Assembly (NCBI GenBank): GCA_949128115.1
Contig: OX421964.1
Location: forward strand, 30,310,177 to 30,374,176
Source of the DNA: Anaspis maculata
Lineage: Eukaryota > Arthropoda > Insecta > Coleoptera > Scraptiidae
Length of the DNA: 64,000 nucleotides
Direction: 5' to 3'
Made by a program: the position numbers and the translations under genes. Numbering within the stretch: position 1 is the first letter of the stretch; each line of letters begins with the position of its first letter. Below, in pieces: positions 22,911-33,480 of this stretch. Under the pieces are notes generated by a model that was not told where the DNA came from, ran no database searches, and was given only the letters and a program-made list of their open reading frames with translations.

Positions 22911-23935
22911 TAAATAAATGAATAAATAAATAAATAATTTATTTTTCATCACAGATACATGTAGAAAAACGCCCGACAGGCTCTGGAGCCCAATTACTAG
23001 ACGAAAAACGTAATTGTATAATATAATATAAAACAGGTACAGATATATTATCACATAAACAACAGCTCACAAAAATAAATCCATGATATTCTTCTTGTTG
23101 CAACAGAAAACATCAACTTTTGCTTCCACTTCGCCATAGCGGGAATACATTTTGTGCAAAGGAGCCATAAGTAACGCATTGGTGCGAGCAGTTGGCAGAT
23201 TGAATACATTGTTGTGTCTTGAAGAGAGGCGTGGTACTTTAAATTCAATTGCGTTAGTCAGAAAGGAGCAGTCCACATAGCCACTGATCAGACCGAAAAG
23301 AAATGCAACGCAATTGGCATCTCTTCGTTTTTTCAGTGACCTCGTGTTAAAACGCTGAAGCAGCAAATCGTGAGGGGAACCCTGCGGAGGATAGAAACCG
23401 TCAACGAAACGCGAGGCCGCCTTCAGGAAGCGTCTCTGAACGCCCTCCAGATCGTATATATAAACCATGTAGATGGGATCCCAGATGAGGGAAGCATATT
23501 CCAACCTGGAGCGGACGAAGGTGTTGAACAGAAGGCGAAGCGTGTCGACACTCCTAAAGCCGGCCCCATTGCGCAAAATGAAGCCGAGACCCCGGAAAGC
23601 AGAGGCAGTAACTATCTCAACGTGTTTGGAGAAAGTGATCTTGGAATCGAAGGTTACCCCCAAATCCTTGATGTACTCCGGCCTCTGTACGACCGCATCG
23701 CCCAAACTGTAGTCGTATATCAGCGTATCCTTCTTCCGTGTAAAAGACATGACATTACACTTTGACGCATTCAAGCGAACACCATTCTCCACACACCAGT
23801 CGCGAACAGCCGTCAAGTCCCTTTGCAGAGCAACACAGTCCTCAATTGAATTTACCTCGCGATAAATCTCAAGGTCGTCCGCATATAAGAGCGGTAGGTA
23901 CCAAGGCAAAATACCGATCAAGCTGGTGTTCTTTT
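22911..23935 (-). pseudogene. Jockey-like LINE, 5'-truncated (reverse transcriptase C-terminal half)
   Basis: A 285-codon open frame on the minus strand (23,921 to 23,067, opening on TTG and so not a true start) begins just before the catalytic LLYADDLEIY block. It continues with RLNASKCNVMSFTRKK, LGVTFDSKITFSKHV and RSRLEYASLIWDPIY, the usual palm-thumb order of jockey-clade reverse transcriptases. The frame ends with a stop at about 23,067. A 3' UTR and an (ATTT)n-type tail follow, seen on the plus strand as AATAAATAAATAAATAA at about 22,918-22,942. The endonuclease, ORF1 and the N-terminal half of the reverse transcriptase are missing. The frame itself is intact, which suggests a young 5'-truncated insertion. 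It lies inside the hAT-like element. Confidence 0.85.
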
Positions 23936-24833
23936 TACAACTTGAGCAAAGTGAGTCTTCTTGCCCGCGTCAGGTTGACACAAGCGGGAATCTAACACAG
24001 GTTTTCAAACAATCGGTATATTTTCGAAAAAATATTGGACCACGTCCGCAGCACGTCATCTGGGAATTCCGGGTTCTGCTTAAACCCGATTATTTACATT
24101 TCTTTTTGCAGCAGCAATGTTTCCAACACCAAACAGCAAATATTGAAGTTGATTGATCGACTTTTTTCGACTGTGACTCTTTCTCGTTGACTGTTTCTCG
24201 ACGTTCATGTGGCAACCTGATACTGTTCTTGGCCTGCTTACTCGCTCGATTTGAGCAGATGGACTGCGGTGAGCTGAATTTCTATCTCCTTTCGCGGTGC
24301 CAGATTTTTTTAGGACTTTTTCAACTGAACAGTAGTTAACTATATTTAGGTATCTACTCACGGCAATAAAATCGTATCGTGTTATTTTATATAAGATCCC
24401 ATTGCAGAAATACGTCTACTAACAGATCAGGGGTGGCGGTGGCAACCTTTTTTTTCAGCACTCAGCACACAGCACACCAATGATAAATTTCAGTGTGAAT
24501 AAAAGTGGGTCTTTGTTTGAAAATTTCAACTCAAGTATACCCAAGTAGAATATTTTATTGGAGCGCAGTCTCTATTCGAAGGGTGCTCCTTGCTCCTCAC
24601 AGTTTCTTAGTTTTTCTTGCTTAAAGCTGTTTATATTCCTGTCACGTTTTTTTTACAGGAAAATGGGGTTTTATAGAATTTTAATTTCAAGAGTCTATCA
24701 AGACTCTTGAAAAATTTCCATCAAGAGTTAGAGTCTTGTCTTGAAATTTTGAAAAAATCTTGATATTTCAAGACAAGACAAGATCAGGGCAACTCTTGTC
24801 TTGTCTTGTCTAGACGGCAACACTACACCTGTT

Positions 24834-25496
24834 TGATTTAAATCGACCTTCGAGCTTTCTTCATGACCAACATATAATTTTGGATGACCGATTGGAAATT
24901 TTCCGTTTTTGCAAACCCAAGGATAAAGAGAACAGACATCTATGTACTTGATTTTTTCACCAGTCTTGCAGCTGTAGTATTTACGGGTATTGCCTGTTCT
25001 ACCACCAAAAAATGCATCGCGAGGGTTCAAAGGTAAAGTACTTAAAACGGGGTCAGTGTTCAGGTAGCTCATCTCCTTATTGGTTTTCATCTCATTTAAG
25101 AACTCACACATCCACTTTTCTACTACTTCGTAGCCTAACTGTCGCAAACGTTCAGTTTTATCTTGGGTTGTCTCGAATCTTTTTTCCAGCGTATCTAAAG
25201 GATCATCATGTAGTGCCTCTCCACGTCTAGGTTTCTGACAGAGAGGATGACCATGATAAAAGCACCCATGAAATTCAAAAATTTGATTGGTCTCTTCACA
25301 ATATCCATCAACCAAAACGCCACCTAGTAGAGCTTCTCTACCATTGCCAGCATGTGAAATTTTAATTTTGCGCTGATCTTCTTCCCACATTAACCATTTA
25401 AGAGCAATAGGTGACTGATTGTCACGCATTCTGTACCCGGTATAATTCCAATAGTATCGGGTTTTAAAAAATTCCGTCTAAATATTAAGTTGGATG
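24834..25496 (-). pseudogene. polB: Polinton-type DNA polymerase B, middle segment (palm start, motif A)
   Basis: This segment links the exonuclease half to the palm. The minus strand reads FRRNFLKPDTIG near 25,475, then ILFEFHGCFYHGHP-like wording (FEFHGCFYHGHPLCQK near 25,270) and, close to its end, YIDVCSLYPWVCKNGKFP with the motif A Asp (about 24,945-24,895). Just after the GIIPG codons, near 25,437, the frame slips by a small deletion; the stretch from 25,429 downward is open again. It is bounded by the 659-bp TA-flanked element at high coordinate and by the hAT-like element at low coordinate. The protein-priming-associated TPR1-like insert expected between motifs A and B would straddle the hAT junction. 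Confidence 0.85.
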
Positions 25497-25498
25497 TA

Positions 25499-26157
25499 TT
25501 ATCCATTCCAAGCTTAAAAAAACCACAGTTGCCTATGATATTTTTTCTTCAAGTTGGACAATCTGATACGTTGATGGATTGGAAAAGTCAAAATGATTTA
25601 ATCAAATTTGTCAAAGTGATGTTTGCTCTGCTGGATTGCCGTTTTAATTCAATTGTTAGGTCAGATTTCAACACTGACACAATATTTTCATTAGTTTTCG
25701 TCTTCAAAACGCCATTATTCACGTTATTTCGATAGTGAAAGTATTAAGAAGTGCAACAGTAAGAATAAACAGTTTAAAAAGTGATCGAGGCGAACCCAGT
25801 TCTACCGCCGTAGTGTGATTTAGTCGCAAAAGGATTTCGTGACCTGAGCTCTTCGCGCCCTGTAAGAACCTAGGTACGTTAATTCACCCTCTCTTCCAGG
25901 ATCATGATTTGTGATCCTGGCCAAAAGAAAGCGGCTGAGGCCAGTGAGCAAACCTGTGACCTGCCGGCGACGCAGTCCCCAGAATGACAATTTGACAACA
26001 CAGCGTAGTTCAAGTGAAGGTTTCATGTCAAACGGACACAAATTTGAACGTAACCTCTCTTGTATCAATATGACAATAAACATCAAAAATCAGGGACACC
26101 AACAGAACTCGAATTTTTCATGGCCAGCTGTGGTTTTTTTGAGCTTGGAATGGATTA
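25499..26157. mobile_element. 659-bp TIR element in polB with TA target duplication
   Basis: Left end TTATCCATTCCAAGCTTAAA mirrors right end TTTGAGCTTGGAATGGATTA; TIRs run about 32 bp with few differences. TA lies on both sides (25,497-25,498 and 26,158-26,159). Dropping the element and one TA brings the polymerase codons on either side (..TTIAG and TSNLIF..) into one frame, which confirms the boundaries. Interior contains the near-palindrome AGGATCATGATTTGTGATCCT (about 25,899) and no recognisable protein. A TA duplication suggests Tc1/mariner-type mobilisation. Confidence 0.85.
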
Positions 26158-26159
26158 TA

Positions 26160-27586
26160 CCGGCAATAGTGGTGCTTTCAATAAAAGGACAGACACTACA
26201 GGCTGTGAGCATCATATCGCGGAATTTAATACATGCCTCGGTTAAAATCTGTACATCGCTGATACAGTAATCTACTAAGTCTCGCTGCATTTCGAAATGA
26301 TCGTCCTTATGTTCCTCATACCACTTTAGAAACTCATTTCTGTGCTCCGGTTTCATACTGTCAGGTTCATAAAATTCTACTGACGGTAAAGGGCCGGTGT
26401 AGTTCTGATTTTCGAGTGTATTAAAAAGATGAGGAAAATATCCTTTCTTGAATTTATAGTCCGGTAATCCAAAAGCTTCAGGGAGAGCTCTAAGAGCCAT
26501 CGGGAAATAATTGAGAGAATCGATAAATTTCAAATTTCCGAGCTGCATTAGTATGATTTTTGTCCCCCTCATTATCAATTCAGGTTTCAGATCTGTTTCT
26601 TCCAAGATATATCTCAAAATGAACTGATGGTCAAAGGCGCGTCCGTTATGTGCTATTACTATAACCTGCTTGAATTTCTTTTTTGCTTCTAACAAATGAT
26701 GCATGAACTTGACAATCACATCTGTTGTCAAGACTTGCTGACGGAATCCACATTTTTGACAAAAGTATAAATCAGTCTCTGCGATGCATTTATCACAACG
26801 TTGATTGAAAACGCATAAATTCGGTACATGGAACTGGTCTTCACCATACTTTTCTTCCTGTCGCGTTTCTAGGTCATAGAAAATAAACAGGGTATCTTTG
26901 GTTTTTGGTCGCCTATTATCAGGTTTGATGTGGCAATAGTGGAGCTGGGGCTAGTGTTTTAGACAGTTCTTACAAAACATTTCCCCACACGTATGAGGTC
27001 TATCAGCTCTGATTGTTTTCAAGCACTCCTGACATCTCCGGACTTTTTCACAAATATTCAAACTATGATTTTCGAAACATACAGGACCTCTGAACTTCCT
27101 GTTGCAACGGTCACATAGAATTTCTTCCGTTCTAGGACACGCAGGGCTCTGTTGACAACATGGACAGGTACCTGAGCAGCGATGGTCACTTCTGTTGTTG
27201 AATGGCACATAGCATTTGCCACAGTAGTAGCTTGTGCCGAAGGCAGCAGTCAGCGAGGTAATAGCGTTGAAATGATTTTTATGAAAAAGCAGGTTCAGTT
27301 TTTTCCTAGCTTCAGGGCCCTCATAAATCACGTCCCTCCCTCTGGTACCAAACTGATAAATCACAATCTGATAGTCGGGGAGGTATTTTTGAAAAAGTTT
27401 GATCTCTGGTATTCGCCCCGTGCGAAGTACAGAGTGGGGGTAACGAAACCGATCACAGCGCTTTATGTGGACAAAAAAAGCAACATTGATGGCTCGGCGC
27501 TGCGTGATTGGGCTGTCAATTTTCTGATGTTTGATGTCATTTATGTCAATTTGACAGTGGAAATAATTGAAATAATTGACAACCAA
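26160..27586 (-). pseudogene. polB: Polinton-type DNA polymerase B, N-terminal segment (zinc-binding region and 3'-5' exonuclease)
   Basis: Minus strand. A cysteine/histidine-rich N-terminal region (YYCGKCYVPFNNRSDHRC, CPCCQQSPAC, LCDRCNRKF, RRCQECL, MFCKNC; about 27,235-26,960) precedes the proofreading exonuclease. That has Exo I FYDLET near codon 235, Exo II HNGRAFDHQF near codon 310, and Exo III YCISD near codon 439, counted from 27,586. One in-frame TAG at 26,951-26,953 lies between the two regions; otherwise the frame is open for about 1.4 kb. The first codon at 27,586 is TTG and a stop lies just upstream, so the true start is not identified. With the other two segments the gene totals about 1,090 codons, a normal length for Polinton polymerases. 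Confidence 0.88.
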
Positions 27587-27589
27587 CTG

Positions 27590-27745
27590 TCACAACAGAT
27601 GCCACGTGGTTGACTGACAGTTTGTCAATGACAAAGTCTATGTTGACAAAGCACTTAACCACAAAATAATGACAGTTCAGGCCAGCGATCTGTCATTTAT
27701 GACAGTTCAGCCATCTGTAATTTATGACATGAGTGACGTTTTGCG
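27590..27745. repeat. TGACAGTTCAG/TGACAAA-type degenerate repeat upstream of polB
   Basis: TGACAGTTTGTCAATGACAAA, ATGACAGTTCAGGCCAG and ATGACAGTTCAGCCATC-like units (each quoted in part) follow one another. The copies ATCTGTCATTTATGACAG and ATCTGTAATTTATGACATG form a short tandem pair of about 31 bp. TGACA-rich DNA also lies beyond the other side of the polymerase at 16,390-16,575. Confidence 0.4.
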
Positions 27746-27911
27746 CCTACAAAGTTGCGGACGCCAGGTGACGCTGGCGTCGTGCACGGTGCGAATACCG
27801 GCACCGTCCTTGGGTATTTCTATCCCGGAATTTTCCATCAGTTGCCGCGCCTGAATCAACTGCTTCTTTTTGATATCTCTCCTTATATGTCGATATTGGG
27901 CGCGCGCAAGA

Positions 27912-28094
27912 TCTCTATCTTCGAACCACAAGAAGGATGCACAACAGGATGGTGTCCTGATACTAGACGATCGCCGGCCAAGCAGTTCCAAAAGCAGGAA
28001 AAGTGATTCAGTCCAAATAAGTTGAATTAAATTGAAGTATGTTGGGTTGCTTATCCATCCAGGCGCATAAGCTGAAGAGTTAGGGAGGTTTCAA
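27912..28094. repeat. 180-bp dispersed repeat (partner at 54,561-54,742)
   Basis: Starts TCTCTATCTTCGAACCACAAG and proceeds through GAAGGATGCACAACA, GGTGTCCTGATACTAGACGA and TTATCCATCCAGGCGCATAAG to GGAGGTTTCAA. The same order is present at 54,561-54,742 with few differences. Orientation is the same. Not identified. Confidence 0.7.
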
Positions 28095-28099
28095 CTGAT

Positions 28100-28710
28100 A
28101 AATGCAATGCAAAACGCAAACCACTTGTACTTATGCCAAGATATTGAACACAACGAGCCATCATTTATCTGCACGAAATCTCTTTGCTTATCATCATTCA
28201 TGATGAGGTTCTAGATAAGCTTCTGGTTTGGTTTGGTTAATTAGTTTAGTTTAGTTTATTTATACTCTACGATGACCTTAGTCTGAGGTATTTTATAATC
28301 TTCGAGTGTCCATGATAATACAGAAATTTTGGCAGCAACATTAGGTACATCTGCACCTGGCCGCTGGAAGCCCTGGAACTACCATCTCGCCTGAACAGCT
28401 TCCTATAGCACCATCTATTCTCCTCTTCAACTTGAAACCAAATCAGATTGTTTCATATTGCTGCTTTCGACGGTTTTTTCAATAAATGGATATTCACAGA
28501 CAAATTATTTAATTAAGATAATCTTGAAGAATAAACTTGGACTTGAAATGTGAAAATGAGTTGGGACTCTCAATAAAATTCAACAAAGCTCTGTAATTCA
28601 TTGAAGCAATCCACAGATAGAATGAATGACGTTCCGCAATATTTGTTGAACAAGATGTGGTCTAGCCAGTGAAAGAAAGTCTCCGTCTATACGCGTTCTC
28701 TTGTTGACTA

Positions 28711-28742
<32 letters not shown>

Positions 28743-30480
28743 AAGACAAAAAGAGGGCACATCACAACCAGACATAGAAGATTGCTGCTAGGTACTTCCT
28801 GGATTAAACTATAGCCACTAATTGCACAAACAACCGCGCATCGAATTTTCCGCCTCCGCCTGCTTTAGAGCTTTTTTGTCAAAGTCACATCACTCGTTCT
28901 GTGGTTGTGTTTCAGATTAATGATATTTGTACCTAGAGAATGCCACTTATTGTGTGTGCGCGCGTATAAGGATCACTAGTGGCGTTGGTAATTGGGGGTG
29001 TCGTGGGTGGATGCGGCGGCTTCTCTACGAATTTAGTGAGAGCTCCCGTATAATTAGTTAATTACAAGGCAGTGACAGCACAATTCTCCATAAATAACTT
29101 ACTAAGTCATTTCCTAATAGGGTCCTTAGCTCTGGGAGAGCCGCGCGCTCATAAATTATACACAAAGCTTTATAATACAAAAAGGAAAATTCTTCGTTAA
29201 AAATTTATCTCCGCGGTCGCTCTCCGCACTCGCCCAGGCTGCATGATGCCCTTTCTGGCAAAATTAATACCGGAGACCCGCGTGCGTGGCACTCGGGCAC
29301 CCACCACAATGAGAGAAATGCTCGGAATTGCTAATAAAACATCGCACACCGGGAAATTTTTCATTATCTCGTCCTTATAGCAATCATTGGCAGAAATTAC
29401 CTTCTGCGCTTTCACTGTCGAGATCGTTTGGATTTGACTTTTAATAAAGGTCAGGGGCATGAGACGACCCCACGTTGTATCACGAACTGCAGGTTGACTC
29501 GTTTCTTCATGATGCCGATGGTGCAGAGTGCTGCGTGCTATGTTCATGTGGCCACCAAGAGAAATTTAGAATAAGATTTTTTGAAGTAAAACTTTTTATC
29601 GCTCGCTTAGATCACAACAAACACAGATGAGGGACTCTGTGGATGGGGGTGAATTCAGTTGATGCGAGGATGATGTGTAACGCTTTGGTGTAACATTATA
29701 GTGGGTGACCAGTGGCGTCCCAGAGAATGGAAGAAGGGAATGTGTTGTGAGGCTTGCTTTTAACTGTTATGTTCGTATTCTTTTACCACTTGCATCGTGT
29801 TTTAAGTACTTCAGATTTCATCATAAATGAAAATTCGATCTGATCGATGAATTCTAACTTTCGAAAGTGTTTCATTTGCAATCAGAAAATGATCAATTTA
29901 TCTCTTTAATTGGTCGCCGCAGCTGTGTTGCAATGGGGCGACCTCTACCATCGAATATACAAACTTCCATTATTACCTACAGGTATTTTTTGCTGCTGGC
30001 TTCGCCGGCATGTTAGTCTCAGAATAGAAACCTATTTATCATTCTCAACTTTTCTGTGTACCTAAACTAGGGATATCCAAATGTTGTCAGTTAATCGATT
30101 ACTGTTAGTCGAGCTGTAGTCGAGCTAATCGCAATGGATAGTTTGATTCGATGAAAAAAATCGTATGAGATGAATCGAGAACCGACTGTAGGTGAATAAT
30201 AATTGTACTAAATCAATGTGGAAGCTCTAAAAAAGCCTCGAAAAAAACTTTTAACCAAAAAGATACAAACGATGAATTTCATCCAGATTTGACAAATCAA
30301 CCAAGTTGGCAAGCGGAGCGACTAGCGAGTTGCTTTGCCAAATAGGGGCTATCTGATTTTATAGACATTTGGCCACTTGATTCTCAGATACCTGTAAGTA
30401 TAGTACACCGTACGGTCTGCGACTGTACCTATAAGTATATACAGCTTGTTACCCTTGTTTTGTCGATATTTCAGGAGGTC
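28100..30480. other. No gene recognised
   Basis: Includes a TTTAGTTTAGTTTA-like run near 28,242-28,262, a GATGATGATGACGATAATGATG microsatellite region near 28,710-28,740, and otherwise unique-looking DNA. A 116-codon minus-strand frame (29,547-29,197) resembles no family I know. Confidence 0.35.
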
Positions 30481-30632
30481 GTAGAGCATCAAAAAATAAG
30501 TGAACTATATATCTTGGAAAAATAATATCGGAAATGCTTTATAACGGAGATAGAGGCTTCCAAAGTTGAGTTTTGGAAATGATTTTTAGCGCACTTTCTC
30601 AAAAAATAAGGAAAAAGCGCTTTTAGCTTCAC

Positions 30633-30685
30633 TTTGCCCATCCGTCCGTCCATCCGTCCGTCCATCCGTCCGTCCGTCTGTACCA
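30633..30685. repeat. CCGT/CCAT tetranucleotide microsatellite
   Basis: CCATCCGTCCGTCCATCCGT continues as CCGTCCATCCGTCCGTCCGT. It is a simple CCRT tetranucleotide tract of about 50 bp. Confidence 0.85.
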
Positions 30686-30699
30686 GGGATATCAACTCC

Positions 30700-31440
30700 C
30701 TCAGGAAAAAGAGATATCGATGTGATGTAAACGCTGATCAATAGTAAATTATGTCCAGGACGTCAAATTGACTTTTGGTTTTTTGTTACTTTGCCGCCAT
30801 CTGATCCGCCATTTTAAATTGCTCTGAAAGTTATCCGATCAGAATGAAATTTGCAGGCAATGTAAATCACATCAAGATCCATCAAATTTTTGGCAATTGA
30901 TGCCCCGCCGCCATCTTGTATTGCCCATATTGGACATGTTTGAAAGTTATAGAACTAGGAGAATCATGCCGCAATGAAAATAGATATCGATGGGGTGCAA
31001 ACGCCAATCGAATGCGTACGTGTCCACCAAGTTGAGCAAAGATTTTTGTCACTTGTCCGCCATCTTTGATCCACCATTTTGAATTTCTATGGAAAGTGGT
31101 CCGATTTGAGTGAAATTTGCAGACGATGTGAATTTCATCAAAATACATCCGATTTTGGACAAATGATGCTCTGCCGCCATCTTGGCCCCCATGGTGAAAT
31201 TTCTCACAAGTGGAACGATTTTCATGGAGCTTGGAACTTACCATTGTTTTGTATGATCAGTCTCATTTTCCAGTTGAATTTCAACATTCCGCCGCAATCT
31301 TGGCCGCCATATCGAAATCTCTTATTAGTGGAATGATTTTCATAAAACTTGGAACTTTCCCTTGTCTAGTACGATCATTCTGATTTTCAAGCCAAATTTC
31401 ATGATTCTGCCACTATGTTGGCCGCCATATTGAAATTTCT
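30700..31440. repeat. GCCGCCATCTTG-containing tandem repeat region
   Basis: Two units about 270 bp apart share GATATCGATGxGxTGxAAACGC (30,713; 30,984), then CCGCCATCTGATCCGCCATTTT versus CCGCCATCTTTGATCCACCATTTTG (quoted in part), and ATGAAATTTGCAGxCxATGT. Downstream a shorter period of about 118 bp repeats ATCTTGGCCGCCAT..GAAAT.TCT..AGTGGAA.GATTTTCAT..CTTGGAACTT at about 31,178, 31,296 and 31,412. The CAAGATGGCGGC motif on the other strand marks most units. It is non-coding and satellite-like. Confidence 0.65.
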
Positions 31441-32113
31441 GCCCAAATAATGGTAGAACCCTAATAAACGTCTTGCGTTCACTAATCCTTTGGAAAGAAG
31501 GTGCACTATTATTGAACCTCATGCCCATGAGACATATTATTCGCTTGTTTTGTTATAATTCCATATTTAACCACTGAATGTTGACCAAATTTGGCACAAA
31601 AAGTAAGTTGTTGCATACCCACAAGCTGGTTATGTTGGCTTTTGCCACATTTTTTTAATTTAATTTTTTTTACTTATTATTATTTAGAAGAAAAAAATCA
31701 TTTTTTGCGAAAGTACATACCTACACACCTATTTTTCCATGCTCTATTATCTCCTGAAATATTGTCAAAAAAAGTGTTACACCCTGTGTACTCACATAAG
31801 TATCTACACATTTGCATAATGTGAAATTTTATAAATCTATTGTGAAACAATAACACAAAAACGAAAAGAACACTTGTTCTAACGTTCTTTGCTAACTGAT
31901 TCCATACCTATACATATAGAAGTTTTACTTTTTCCGAGGGTGACCATGGTCACGCACCCACGTTTTTTCAATTCCATTATTTCCAGCTGTACCTATCTAG
32001 CAATGTCTCATTATCAAGTTCCAAGAAACTTCAAATGTGGATGAGTGGAGTTGGTAATGTTGTAAAGATGATGAGATCGAAGCACAAACGGGGGAAAAAA
32101 TTTGAATACTTAC

Positions 32114-32199
32114 AGCTCTTGACGAGGTTGAAGACAAAAGGCTTGATCAAAATCGAGAACTAAAGCTCGCGAGCTTTTAAACAAACGTGAATGAGCCAT
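32114..32199 (-). CDS. Possible first coding exon (28 codons) with GTAAGT donor
   Basis: On the minus strand an ATG in a favourable context (GCGGCATGG, start at 32,199) opens a short frame beginning MAHSRLFKSSRALVLDFDQ. It ends exactly at a consensus splice donor (AGCT|GTAAGT, donor at 32,113-32,108). Upstream (higher coordinates) is a GC- and CpG-rich block, as expected for a promoter and 5' UTR. I recognise no protein family and found no partner exon downstream on the minus strand. A chance combination is quite possible. Confidence 0.2.
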
Positions 32200-33480
32200 G
32201 CCGCTTGATTAAGATTTGCGCGCCCTAAATCTTTCACAATTCAGCGATACCGATCGCCGCGACAGAGGAGGGAAAAGACGGCGAATCTCCATAAACGATA
32301 AGCACCAACTTGACTATAATATAGCAGAGCCGAGCCATTTGTGACGGGCTTGCGAATTTTTAATGCCGGCCAGAATTTGAAGTCTGTTGGAGCACACGGG
32401 GGACCACTTGCCGGAGACAAAAGTCGTTCCGACCCCATTGATACGATCCCAATTTGCTTTGAGTCGCTCGACATCTTCGGCTGAATAGTTTCTTTCTGCT
32501 GACTTTCCTTTTGTTTCCACCCACATCCCAGGCCTCCTCGTGCTCCTTCGCCCAGTGTATAACAACTCAAGTTTTATTTAGTATGCCCTGTGTGTCGGAG
32601 TCATTCAATCTCGGAGAAAAGATAAACACGAATCGCAGCCATCCGAGCGCAAGGGGGCTGCGCCGCCGGATATACGACGTAAGCTCGCGATGACGGTTTA
32701 TGAAAAATGTCGCTCGAATTAGGAAAAACACGTTCCACGTTCCGCCGGCAATGCTAACCCGACCCGCGAGAACACGAGAGATATCTAAATGATGAACAAC
32801 GTACGAACAGCATCCGAACAACAACACCCCCTTGTATGGAAATTTTCCGCAAAAAGCGCTTTCGCACCCAACCTATTAGCGTAATAAATCAAAATGCATC
32901 CTCGCACTTATCTACGGCGAAGGACTCGCACCAAGAATGAGCACAGGTCCTACAGGTACGTGACTTTCCTTTTGTCAGAATCTGCACCGCTAGCGTTTTA
33001 ATGATCCGAACTTTACACGCAGCTCCAACCCATCCAGAGTTCAATGGAGTGGCGGCATGACGATGGCGCGGCGCGGCGCGTTTCACCCATCACCACTAAT
33101 GATGGTTGTGGCGGACTTTTAGTGGAGATGTTCGCACACACTCGCGCGAGCAATGTAATGACGATAGTGGTGTTGGAAGTGACGGTGTGCTGCCGGTAAA
33201 ACTGCCTCCCAGTTGCTCAAGTGCCATTAATGCTTTGAACAATTGCAGTGTGGTGGTGCCGCAGTCCTGCAGCTCAAGTTTGCTCTTCCCTGCACTTACA
33301 CGACTACAAACACGGTCGCACGGAAACTGTTGCAGCAACAGCAACGTTCCCAAGAGCTTTTACCTAATATCACCAGCAACACTACCAGGAGTGGTGGTGG
33401 TGGTAGCAGGGCGAGTTAGCGTCGCAGCGAGTCCGCAAACTTTAACCTGATAACTGCCCGGGCGTCGACAGCCAACCCTG
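32200..33480. other. GC/CpG-rich block, no gene recognised
   Basis: This is the most GC-rich non-repeat stretch of the window, with GGCGCGGCGCGGCGCG near 33,066 and GTGGTGGTGGTGGTAGCAGG near 33,390-33,410. Overlapping frames of 80-115 codons exist on both strands, as expected from base composition. It could be a promoter/5' UTR region, but nothing decisive supports that. Confidence 0.3.

Larger units (their letters stand above)
18055..24825. mobile_element. 6,771-bp hAT-like element inserted in polB, 8-bp target duplication
   Basis: Left terminus TAGTGTTGCCGTCTAGA (18,055-18,071) mirrors right terminus TCTAGACGGCAACACTA (24,809-24,825). It is flanked by perfect 8-bp duplicates CACCTGTT at 18,047-18,054 and 24,826-24,833. 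An 8-bp duplication and a TAGTG start are typical of the hAT superfamily. Both subterminal regions (18,072-18,200 and about 24,685-24,810) are crowded with CAAGACAAGA/TCTTGTCTTG motifs, as expected for transposase-binding subterminal repeats. No hAT transposase is recognisable inside. Instead the interior holds a 4.3-kb foldback and a LINE fragment, so most of its length is later insertion and the original element was probably under 2 kb. Confidence 0.9.

Noticed and set aside
23370..23765. 131-codon plus-strand frame opposite the LINE reverse transcriptase
   Set aside because: Antisense shadow of a clear reverse transcriptase reading frame.
33106..33450. 114-codon plus-strand frame in the GC-rich block
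   Set aside because: Stops are rare at this base composition, the opposite strand is also open, and no domain is visible.
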